Notes under the pieces: generated by a model
Seen by the model: the letters and a program-made list of their open reading frames with translations, nothing else
What the model was told of the DNA's origin: nothing
The model's database searches: none
Origin: Thermodesulfovibrio sp. 3907-1M
GTDB taxonomy: Bacteria; Nitrospirota; Thermodesulfovibrionia; Thermodesulfovibrionales; Thermodesulfovibrionaceae
Assembly (NCBI RefSeq): GCF_040450955.1
Contig: NZ_CP144373.1
Span: 310,001 to 374,000 of the forward strand
DNA: 64,000 nucleotides
Direction of reading: 5' to 3'
Shown here: positions 1-6,825 of the stretch, piece by piece
Numbering within the stretch: the stretch's first letter is position 1
Layout: every line of letters begins with the position of its first letter
Made by a program: the position numbers and the translations under genes

Positions 1-1
1 A

Positions 2-217
2 CTGGCAAGAGAGTTAGAGATCTGTTATGCTGCAGTTGCTGTTGTTGGTAATTATGCTGCTGGAATATCAAAGATGCCTCTTACAGTTAAGGAAGTTATT
101 GAAACGATGCAAGACTCTGTTGATACATTAGGTTTACTTATAAGAGAAACTATCAAAAAACTACCTGATGAAAGGAACTGCCTTTGCAAAGATGCTCTTA
201 AGAACGCTTCTTTTTAG
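2..217 (+). CDS. mtnP: S-methyl-5'-thioadenosine phosphorylase, C-terminal end (partial)
   Basis: The open frame enters from the left edge and stops at 215-217. The visible 71 residues read like the end of MTA phosphorylase: an ARELEICYAAVAVVGNYAAG stretch matching the family's A-R-E-x-E-x-C-Y-A segment, then a helix with TVKEVIE, and a Cys-rich end (LPDERNCLCKDAL) matching the family's C-x-C tail. The enzyme phosphorolyses methylthioadenosine to adenine and methylthioribose-1-phosphate in methionine salvage. The catalytic part lies outside the window. The next gene begins inside its 3' end. Confidence 0.8.
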   Translation: MARELEICYAAVAVVGNYAAGISKMPLTVKEVIETMQDSVDTLGLLIRETIKKLPDERNCLCKDALKNASF

Positions 218-686
218 TTTTCTAATTTTTATTTTTTCAGTTAACCATGTCTTTGCCTATGAAACTGCTGATTTAGTGGTTGTTATTAAGTCAAAAAGAG
301 TTATGTTTCTTATGAAAGAAGGTAAAATACTCAAAGCCTATCGAGTTGCTCTTGGAAAAAATCCAACTGGAAAAAAAACATCTCAAGGAGATGGAAAAAC
401 TCCTGAGGGAAGATATTACATAGTGGGAAGAAATCCTAACAGCAGTTTTTACAGGGCACTGAAAATCTCATATCCAAACGAAAAAGATATTGAACAGGCA
501 GCAAAACTTCATGTAAATCCTGGTGGTGGAATAATGATACACGGGCTTTCAAAAAAAGTGGAGTATCTTGGCAAATATCACATAATTGATGACTGGACCG
601 AAGGCTGCATTGCTGTCACAAATAAAGAGATGGATGAAATATGGAGGATGGTTCCTGAGGGGACTCCAGTAGAGATTCTGCCATGA
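168..686 (+). CDS. Secreted L,D-transpeptidase (YkuD domain)
   Basis: A signal peptide (hydrophobic stretch ending near VNHVFA-Y) precedes a YkuD catalytic domain of about 130 residues. The domain holds the MIHG motif and the catalytic Cys motif TEGCIAVTN followed by a helix with EMDEIW. Enzymes of this family form 3-3 cross-links in peptidoglycan or attach proteins to it, in the periplasm. Two starts are possible: ATG 168, or ATG 192, which would give a cleaner signal peptide (MLLRTLLFSFLIF). Neither has a clear ribosome binding site. The stop overlaps the next start (ATGA at 683-686), so it is co-translated with the helicase gene. Confidence 0.85.
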   Translation: MKGTAFAKMLLRTLLFSFLIFIFSVNHVFAYETADLVVVIKSKRVMFLMKEGKILKAYRVALGKNPTGKKTSQGDGKTPEGRYYIVGRNPNSSFYRALKISYPNEKDIEQAAKLHVNPGGGIMIHGLSKKVEYLGKYHIIDDWTEGCIAVTNKEMDEIWRMVPEGTPVEILP

Positions 687-2233
687 ATGAGATTGATTTA
701 AATGAGGAGTTTCTTAAAGCTCTAAACTTAGCGGAAAATACAGATAAAAACCTATTTATAACAGGAAAGGCAGGAACAGGAAAATCAACATTTTTAACTT
801 ATTTCAGAGAAAATACAAAAAAGAAAGTCGCAGTTCTTGCACCAACAGGTGTGGCAGCAGTAAATGTTAAAGGACAGACAATTCATTCCTTCTTTAATTT
901 TAAACCTGACATCACCATTCATAAAATAAAGGAGATAAAGCCAAGAAATCCAGATCTTTATAAAAAGCTTGACTGTATTGTTATTGATGAAATATCAATG
1001 GTAAGGGCAGATGTTCTTGATTGCATTGATGCTTTTTTAAGAATACATGGACCAAAGAAAAAGAAGCCTTTTGGCGGCATTCAGATGATTTTTATCGGAG
1101 ACTTGTATCAACTACCTCCTGTTGTGACATCAAAAGAAAAAAGCATTTTTAAAGAGTTTTATAAAACTCCTTATTTTTTCAGCTCCAGTGTTTTTAATGA
1201 ATCTGAATTTGAATTCATTGAACTTGAAAAGGTTTACAGACAGTCTGACATTCAATTCCTTGAAATTCTCAACTCAATAAGAAACAACACTGTTAACGAT
1301 GAAATCATTGAAAGACTGAATAAAAGGGTTAATCCTGATTTTGAGCCAGGTGAGGATGATTTTTATGTTTATCTTACGACAACAAATAAAATGGCTGAAA
1401 AGATAAATTCTGAGAAGCTTTCAAAGATAAAAAGTAAAGAATTCAAGTATTATGGCTTTATTGATGGAGAGTTCAACGAACAGGATCTTCCCACATCTCG
1501 GGAGCTTATACTTAAAGTTGACTCTCAGGTAATGCTTCTTAATAATGATACAAAAGGAAGGTGGATAAACGGAGATATAGGTAAAATAGTTGAGATAAAA
1601 TTAAGAAAAACCGAGCCTGATATTATATCTGTAGAGCTTCAAAATGGAGAGACTGTTGAGGTTACCCCATTTACATGGGAGATGTATGAGTTTTACTATG
1701 ATAAAGAAAAGAAAAAAATTTTAACTCAGAGTATAGGACAGTTTACACAATATCCACTAAAACTTGCATGGGCTATAACAATTCATAAAAGTCAGGGGTT
1801 AACTTTTGATAAATTAATAGTTGACATAGGAAGAGGAACATTTTCTCATGGACAGCTTTATGTTGCACTTTCAAGATGTCGCTCTCTGGAAGGGCTGATA
1901 CTAAAAAGACCCGTATGCCAGAAACATATTCTTCTTGACAGAAGAATTGTAAGATTTCTCACTGAGTTTCAGTATAAACATGCAGAAAAAAATCTTCCCA
2001 TTCAGGAAAAAATCTCAATAATAGAGAATGCGATAAAGAATGGAAAAAAATTAGAGATTGTTTATCTTAAATCAACAGATGTAAAGTCAAAAAGACTGCT
2101 AAAGCCTGTTTACATAGGACCAATGCGCTACGGTGATAAAACGTTTCTTGGTTTAAAAGCTTTCTGTATGCTTAGAAACGAGGAAAGAAATTTTAATGTG
2201 GAGAAAATTCTTGATTTAAAGCCTGTTGATTAG
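683..2233 (+). CDS. Pif1-type superfamily 1 helicase with C-terminal WYL-like domain
   Basis: A 516-residue SF1B helicase. Walker A is GKAGTGKST (about residues 27-35), Walker B is VIDEISM, motif III is FIGDLYQLPPV, and the late motifs are AITIHKSQGLTFD and GQLYVALSRCRSL. These are diagnostic for the Pif1/RecD/TrwC branch. After residue about 440 comes a small domain, IKNGKKLEIVYLKS...FLGLKAFCMLRNEERNF...ILDL, which looks like a WYL domain. Pif1-WYL proteins are known in thermophilic bacteria such as Thermotoga. Role by family: 5'-3' unwinding of structured DNA. It forms a two-gene overlap with the transpeptidase, with no obvious functional link. Confidence 0.85.
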   Translation: MNEIDLNEEFLKALNLAENTDKNLFITGKAGTGKSTFLTYFRENTKKKVAVLAPTGVAAVNVKGQTIHSFFNFKPDITIHKIKEIKPRNPDLYKKLDCIVIDEISMVRADVLDCIDAFLRIHGPKKKKPFGGIQMIFIGDLYQLPPVVTSKEKSIFKEFYKTPYFFSSSVFNESEFEFIELEKVYRQSDIQFLEILNSIRNNTVNDEIIERLNKRVNPDFEPGEDDFYVYLTTTNKMAEKINSEKLSKIKSKEFKYYGFIDGEFNEQDLPTSRELILKVDSQVMLLNNDTKGRWINGDIGKIVEIKLRKTEPDIISVELQNGETVEVTPFTWEMYEFYYDKEKKKILTQSIGQFTQYPLKLAWAITIHKSQGLTFDKLIVDIGRGTFSHGQLYVALSRCRSLEGLILKRPVCQKHILLDRRIVRFLTEFQYKHAEKNLPIQEKISIIENAIKNGKKLEIVYLKSTDVKSKRLLKPVYIGPMRYGDKTFLGLKAFCMLRNEERNFNVEKILDLKPVD

Positions 2234-2234
2234 C

Positions 2235-3083
2235 CTATCTTAGAAGATCTCTAAGGTTTTGAGCAAGTTCATTGTTCAAAGGAAACAGTATGGAGACTTC
2301 TTTGTAAGCCCTGTCTTTGTTTCCGATTAAATAATAAAGAATACCTTTCAGATAATGCATATAAGCAGAATTTAAACCTGAATTTTTGATAAACTTTAAA
2401 GCCTCTTCAAAATCTTTCTCAATAATACAGATTCCAACAAGTCTTGCAACAGTCTGTTCATCTTTTGAAAGCATTTTAAAGTACTCCTTTGCTTTTTTAA
2501 AATTGCCAAGACGATAATAAAGAATCGCAATTTTATTTATAATGTTGCCCTCAGGTTTATGTTTCAGAATATCTTCATAAACTGATAAAGCCAAGCTCCA
2601 CTGCCCTGTTTTTTCGTATTGTTCAGCTAAGGCAGTATAGTCAGAGATTTTTTCTTTTCTGGCTTCTTTTTTTATCTCTGAAGGAAATAGGGTTTTAATT
2701 TTTGAGTAAGCTTCGTTCTTATTTGCAGTAAGCACTTTTATATCTCTGTCAATTAAAACTTCTTCTGGATTAAAATAAAGAGGTTTTTTTTGTGAAAAAT
2801 CAATCAATAGCAATGCAATCCCCTTTCTTTTATCCACAATAATAGAATCTCTTACAGAATAAACATACCCATCCTGCATAACAATCAGTTGCGAACGCAA
2901 ATTAGTAATCCATTTTTTTATAGGCTCTATTTTGCTGATATAAATATCGTCTCTTTGAGTTCCAAGAAGCTTATAACCCTGCACAGGATTATAGTTTTCG
3001 TCAATAACAAAAACATAGGTTGACTCACTGGCAAAAAGCAGGGATGGAAGAAGCAGTAAAATAATTACAATTAAACTCTGCAT
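2235..3083 (-). CDS. Secreted TPR-repeat protein, function unknown
   Basis: 282 residues with an N-terminal signal peptide (MQSLIVIILLLLPSLLFA-S). The first half is beta-rich and not recognised. Residues about 145-280 carry three or four tetratricopeptide repeats, for example TALAEQYEKTGQWSLALSVY and IAILYYRLGNFKKAKEYF. It is probably a periplasmic or envelope scaffold. The gene is convergent with the Pif1 gene, with one base between stops. A TAAAAT box ends six bases before the ATG with TG one base ahead of it (extended -10), and no Shine-Dalgarno is visible, so the transcript may be leaderless. Confidence 0.7.
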   Translation of the reverse strand: MQSLIVIILLLLPSLLFASESTYVFVIDENYNPVQGYKLLGTQRDDIYISKIEPIKKWITNLRSQLIVMQDGYVYSVRDSIIVDKRKGIALLLIDFSQKKPLYFNPEEVLIDRDIKVLTANKNEAYSKIKTLFPSEIKKEARKEKISDYTALAEQYEKTGQWSLALSVYEDILKHKPEGNIINKIAILYYRLGNFKKAKEYFKMLSKDEQTVARLVGICIIEKDFEEALKFIKNSGLNSAYMHYLKGILYYLIGNKDRAYKEVSILFPLNNELAQNLRDLLR

Positions 3084-3130
3084 TTAAATATTTTATCATA
3101 ATTGAAGATGCTAATAGGTTAAAATTATTT

Positions 3131-3652
3131 ATGCATCTTATAACTGAAAAAATAGAGAATTTAAAAAACAGGATAAAACAACTGCAGACAAAAGGGCAGT
3201 TATCCAGAATAGAATTCCTACTTGACCAGTTAAAAGAGTTTATACTTCAGGAAAACAGAGAAAGAGCTTTCTGTGGAATGAGTTTAATATGTGCTCAATG
3301 TGGAAAGGAAGGTAAAGCTTGTTGCGGGAAAAATATAGAGTTTAAATACTCTGACGAGCTTCTTTTAATAAATCTCCTTTATGGAGTGGAAATTCCTGAA
3401 GAACCTGAATTTCCTGAAATGTGTTTTTTTCTTAAAAACTCTGGATGCGTGCTCTTTGCAAGAGATGCCTTTTGTATAAATTTTATCTGCGATAAAATCA
3501 AAGAGCAGATTCCACTGGAGAAACTAAAAAAGCTCAGGCAACTGGAAGGGCTTCATCTAAACTTTCAGTTTCAGCTTGAACAGATGCTTAAAAGATTCAG
3601 TGGTGTTTATGATTTCCAAAATTACAGTAAATTGAACTGTTTTCGCACCTGA
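3131..3652 (+). CDS. Cys-rich YkgJ-like putative metal-binding protein
   Basis: 173 residues, cytosolic. The N-terminus is an amphipathic, coiled-coil-prone helix. The core has CAQCGKEGKACCGK and then MCFFLKNSGCVLF..AFCINFICDK, a C-x2-C...C-C...C...C...C...C arrangement like the YkgJ (zinc- or iron-chelating) family. The assignment rests on cysteine spacing only. Its last 56 bases run antiparallel through the end of the convergent CDF transporter gene. Confidence 0.5.
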   Translation: MHLITEKIENLKNRIKQLQTKGQLSRIEFLLDQLKEFILQENRERAFCGMSLICAQCGKEGKACCGKNIEFKYSDELLLINLLYGVEIPEEPEFPEMCFFLKNSGCVLFARDAFCINFICDKIKEQIPLEKLKKLRQLEGLHLNFQFQLEQMLKRFSGVYDFQNYSKLNCFRT

Positions 3653-4487
3653 TACACTCTATTTGAATAACACTATGTTTAATGCCTATGTCTCCCAGTT
3701 TCTCTTCAATCTTTTTTCTTATTTTATCAGCCTCACTTAAAAGTTGATTGTCCACTACCACGTGAGCTGAAAAGGCGGGAACACCGTAACCAATTGACCA
3801 GATATGAATATCATGAACATCAATTATTCCTTTAATCTTTTTTATTTTCTCTGTTATTTCCTCCACATCAAATCCCTCTGGGACAAAGTCAAGAAAAATC
3901 CAAAGAGAATCTTTAATAACTCTTACTCCACCAGTAATGATAATAAAGCCTACAAACCAGCTTATTATTGGATCAATTGTTAGCCAGCCTGTGTATTTTA
4001 TAATTAAGCCCGCTATAATGACTCCTGCTGATGATATGGTATCTCCAATTACGTGTAACCAAGCACTTTTAATATTTAAATCTTCATGCCTGTGTCCCAA
4101 AATCCATGCCATCATAAGATTTCCCAGAAAACCGAATACTGCCACAGGAAGCATTATATCAGAGTCAATTTTTGGAGGATTAAGCAGTCTTTGATAACCC
4201 TCAAAAAATATCAAACCGGCAATTACAATAAGACTTACTCCATTTATAAATGCGGCAAGTATTCCAATTTTATGATACCCATAGGTAGCTTTTCTGCCAG
4301 ATGGTTTTTTAGTAATAATTGATGCAAGAAGGCTTAAAATCAATGCAAAAGCATCTGTAAAAACATGTCCAGCGTCACTGAAAAGAGCAAGACTATTACT
4401 GATGAGCCCACCGATAACCTCAACAATGAAAATAAAAAAAGTTATTCCAACAGCTAAAGATAATTTTTTTGTAGATGACTGTTTCAT
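3597..4487 (-). CDS. Cation diffusion facilitator (CDF) metal exporter
   Basis: 296 residues with about six membrane helices followed by a cytosolic ferredoxin-like domain, the CDF layout. The metal sites of the family are visible: FSDAGHVFTDAFA in helix 2 (D...H..D) and HVIGDTISS in helix 5 (H...D). The C-terminal domain has HDIHIWSIG and ends in an HHKHH-like His cluster with two cysteines (IECIRCENS). It is likely a Zn2+/Cd2+/Co2+:H+ antiporter of the CzcD/ZitB group in the inner membrane. It lies three bases downstream of the inositol-phosphatase-like gene and is probably co-transcribed with it. Confidence 0.88.
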   Translation of the reverse strand: MKQSSTKKLSLAVGITFFIFIVEVIGGLISNSLALFSDAGHVFTDAFALILSLLASIITKKPSGRKATYGYHKIGILAAFINGVSLIVIAGLIFFEGYQRLLNPPKIDSDIMLPVAVFGFLGNLMMAWILGHRHEDLNIKSAWLHVIGDTISSAGVIIAGLIIKYTGWLTIDPIISWFVGFIIITGGVRVIKDSLWIFLDFVPEGFDVEEITEKIKKIKGIIDVHDIHIWSIGYGVPAFSAHVVVDNQLLSEADKIRKKIEEKLGDIGIKHSVIQIECIRCENSSIYCNFGNHKHH

Positions 4488-4490
4488 TTT

Positions 4491-5273
4491 TTATTTTATT
4501 AAATCCAGGGTTTTTTTATGAAGTGTTTCATTGGCAGAAACTAACAGGGTTGTTTTCGTATTAAAGGCAACTTTCAGATCATCAATTGAATTACCTTCTA
4601 TATCTGTAATGATTGCACCTGATTCTTTTGCAATTAGTATTCCTGCTGAAAAATCAAATATTCTTGATGGCGTTGGAACAACAAACACATTTATAGAGCC
4701 TGATGAAAGATATGCAAGGTCTAAAGCTGTGCTTCCAAAACATCTTACCCTGTTTGCCATTTTGAATACAGGCAGAATGTGTTTTATAGCATTATATGGA
4801 GTTGAGGCTTCAAATGCAATTATTACGGGCATTGTATTGTCTCTGGCTTTAATCCTCTTTCCATTAAAAAAAGCACCCTCATCTTTTTTAGCCCAGAATT
4901 CATCGCCATTTACGAGATTTATTATGTAACCCAATTTAAGACTTTTTAATGTGCCTCCATCAGCTATTGCAATTGATGTAGAAAAAAAGGGAATACCCGA
5001 TACAGCGTTTTTACTGCCATCAATTGGGTCAACTATGAGGCTTGGATAATTGTCCTGCATTATTTTTGAGCCTATCTCCTCTGAAATTATATTGATTTTG
5101 ACGCCTTCTTTTTCAAATGCCTCAATTATTCTGTTTTCAGCCAATTTATCAATGGGGAATGTGGTATCTCCAGAAGCACCTCTTCCCAGAACAGTTCTAT
5201 TGAACTGAGGCTTCAGTAAAGAGATTTCTTTAAAAAGGCTCTGTCCGATGTTTCTTAAGAATTCTATCTCCAT
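4491..5273 (-). CDS. Inositol monophosphatase / fructose-bisphosphatase family enzyme (SuhB-like)
   Basis: 260 residues of the Mg2+-dependent phosphatase superfamily. Visible metal-binding motifs are IISEEIG (EE motif), DPIDGSKNAVSG (the DPxDGTxN motif with S replacing T) and FDFSAGILIAKESGA near the C-terminus. The substrate cannot be told from sequence: inositol-1-phosphate, fructose-1,6-bisphosphate and NADP phosphatases share these motifs, and the length suits the thermophile dual-activity type. A TATAAT box (5282-5287) sits eight bases before the ATG, with no Shine-Dalgarno. Confidence 0.82.
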   Translation of the reverse strand: MEIEFLRNIGQSLFKEISLLKPQFNRTVLGRGASGDTTFPIDKLAENRIIEAFEKEGVKINIISEEIGSKIMQDNYPSLIVDPIDGSKNAVSGIPFFSTSIAIADGGTLKSLKLGYIINLVNGDEFWAKKDEGAFFNGKRIKARDNTMPVIIAFEASTPYNAIKHILPVFKMANRVRCFGSTALDLAYLSSGSINVFVVPTPSRIFDFSAGILIAKESGAIITDIEGNSIDDLKVAFNTKTTLLVSANETLHKKTLDLIK

Positions 5274-5281
5274 AAGCTTTT

Positions 5282-5287
5282 ATTATA
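5282..5287 (-). promoter_or_regulatory. -10 box of a probable leaderless promoter (suhB-like gene)
   Basis: TATAAT on the minus strand, separated from the ATG at 5273 by eight bases. A start site about seven bases downstream would fall at the start codon. No clear -35 box and no Shine-Dalgarno are seen. Confidence 0.5.
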
Positions 5288-5344
5288 GCCTAAAATGCCG
5301 GATAAAGAAAAAGAGATTTTAAGCCAGCAGAACTTCCACTTTCT

Positions 5345-5380
5345 GTCTCAGCCACCTGTCTTTGTCCTGCATGTTTGGAT
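5345..5380 (-). repeat. Degenerate terminal CRISPR repeat
   Basis: Exactly 36 bases that keep the two ends of the CRISPR repeat (GTCTCAGCC at one end, TGTTTGGA at the other, plus strand) but have a scrambled middle. It lies at the leader-distal end of array 1, beyond the two inserted hairpin elements, and is probably the decayed oldest repeat. Confidence 0.65.
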
Positions 5381-5396
5381 AAATGACAGATTAGGG

Positions 5397-5492
5397 TTGT
5401 CATTCCGAGGGGCTCGATGCCCTGAGGAATCTCTGAGTTCTTCCGATGCTGAAAGAAACTGAGGAGATTCCTCGCTTCGCTCGGAATGACAA
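5397..5492. mobile_element. MITE-like hairpin repeat, copy 1
   Basis: A 96-bp element with perfect 13-bp terminal inverted repeats (TTGTCATTCCGAG / CTCGGAATGACAA) and an inner inverted repeat GAGGAATCTC / GAGATTCCTC, so it folds into a long hairpin. It has no coding capacity. It is followed directly by a CRISPR repeat that has lost its first 11 bases. Confidence 0.8.
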
Positions 5493-5499
5493 AAAAGAG

Positions 5500-6487
5500 T
5501 GACGTCAGGGATTCCTGTTTGGAGACAGGGTTGTCATTCCGAGGGGCTCGATGCCCTGAGGAATCTCTGAGTTCTTCCGATGTTGGAAGAAACTGAGGAG
5601 ATTCCTCGCTTCGCTCGGAATGACAAAAAAAGAGTGACGTCAGGGATTCCTGTTTGGAGGTTGTAACTGTCGTAGTCGCAAGTGACTACGACGTCTCAGC
5701 CCCTGACGTCAGGGATTCCTGTTTGGACGTTACCCTAGGAATTAAGACACCGCAAGCCTGTCTCAGCCCCTGACGTCAGGGATTCCTGTTTGGAGCTATC
5801 TATAGAAAACAATAGTCTGGGCCATTTTTGTCTCAGCCCCTGACGTCAGGGATTCCTGTTTGGAGGGTTATAGCCTCGTATTTGGAAAAGGGGGGATAGT
5901 CTCAGCCCCTGACGTCAGGGATTCCTGTTTGGAGAAGAGCCCCCGAGAAGCAAAAAAAGCTGGGGATAGTCTCAGCCCCTGACGTCAGGGATTCCTGTTT
6001 GGACGAAATTAAGAAAATTATTATTGGAGCCCATGGGGTCTCAGCCCCTGACGTCAGGGATTCCTGTTTGGACTCACCAGGCTCGTGCTTTATCATGATT
6101 TGAAAAGGTCTCAGCCCCTGACGTCAGGGATTTCTGTTTGGAGTCACCCAGCTCGTGTTGATGCATGATTTAAAGTCTCAGCCCCTGACGTCAGGGATTT
6201 CTGTTTGGAGTAAATATAGTCGCCAAGTATGGCGACTACGATGTCTCAGCCCCTGACGTCAGGGATTTCTGTTTGGAGATCTTACAGGGTTTTTTCACAC
6301 CGCTTTCTAGTCTCAGCCCCTGACGTCAGGGATTTCTGTTTGGAGTCTCGTGCTTTACAAAGATTTAAAGAGAGCGGCTGAAAGTCTCAGCCCCTGACGT
6401 CAGGGATTTCTGTTTGGAGTTGAGACTCTTTTGGGGGTCCCAAGGGCCTGCGTCTCAGCCCCTGACGTCAGGGATTTCTGTTTGGAC
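5500..6487 (-). CRISPR. CRISPR array 1 (12 full repeats, 12 spacers, two truncated repeats)
   Basis: Full 36-bp repeats start at 5693, 5760, 5830, 5899, 5969, 6038, 6108, 6175, 6243, 6310, 6384 and 6452. Truncated 25-bp repeats lie at 5500 and 5635, each after a hairpin element. Spacers are 31-38 nt. In the transcribed (minus) sense the repeat starts TCCAAACAGG, holds the perfect palindrome CCCTGACGTCAGGG and ends GCTGAGAC. Cutting at the stem base would give an 8-nt crRNA 5' handle GCUGAGAC, as Cas6 does in type III systems. Orientation follows from the leader and cas genes on the right. The six leader-proximal repeats (6108 onward) carry ATTTCTG and the six older ones ATTCCTG. Confidence 0.97.
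5531..5626. mobile_element. MITE-like hairpin repeat, copy 2
   Basis: Near-identical to copy 1 (same terminal and inner inverted repeats), in direct tandem with it. Between them lie the truncated repeat 5500-5524 and a few bases. It is again followed by a truncated CRISPR repeat (5635-5659). Confidence 0.8.
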
Positions 6488-6641
6488 TATTCCTCTGTAA
6501 CCCATTGTTTTCAAAGAGCTTTTTTGGGCGTTTTTGCAAACCTCTGCAGTTTTGAAAGTTTTCAACAACTTTTCAACATAGGTTTGCATACTTGCATTGA
6601 AATTATACAATAAATGCATCTTTATCATCAATTGATGGTGA
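6488..6641 (-). promoter_or_regulatory. CRISPR leader 1 (duplicate, carrying the cas2 tail)
   Basis: It matches 8009-8162 over 154 bp with two substitutions (6591 and 6593). It contains, on the minus strand, a -35 TTGATG (6626-6631), an 18-bp spacer and a -10 TATAAT (6602-6607), so it should drive array 1. Its outer part still encodes the last 12 codons and stop of Cas2 (SPSIDDKDAFIV), a remnant that shows where the copy came from. Confidence 0.85.
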
Positions 6642-6720
6642 TTGAGTTTTCACTGTTTTTGCTCTCCTATGGAAGAAGAATGAGATTGCCACGCCTTTGG
6701 CTCGCAATGACAGCTTAGGG
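6642..6720. other. Junction between leader 1 and array 2, no gene
   Basis: Non-coding. It holds half of another short repeat (GAGATTGCCACGCC...CTCGCAATGAC, about 6681-6711). The bases just before copy 3 (CAATGACAGCTTAGGG) nearly match those before copy 1 (AAATGACAGATTAGGG), so the duplicated unit extended at least this far. Confidence 0.5.
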
Positions 6721-6816
6721 TTGTCATTCCGAGGGTGGCATTCCACCCGAGGAATCTCTGAGTCTTTCAATGCTGAAAAAAACAAAGGAGATTCCTCGCT
6801 TCGCTCGGAATGACAA
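6721..6816. mobile_element. MITE-like hairpin repeat, copy 3
   Basis: Same terminal inverted repeats as the other copies. The inner sequence differs slightly (GGTGGCATTCCACC in place of GGCTCGATGCCC). It is followed by a truncated CRISPR repeat at 6826-6850. Confidence 0.8.
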
Positions 6817-6825
6817 AAAAAAGAG

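Noticed and set aside
6603-6785. 60-codon minus-strand frame ending SPSIDDKDAFIV
   Set aside because: Only its last 12 codons come from cas2; the rest is hairpin element and leader. It is a duplication scar without a start signal.
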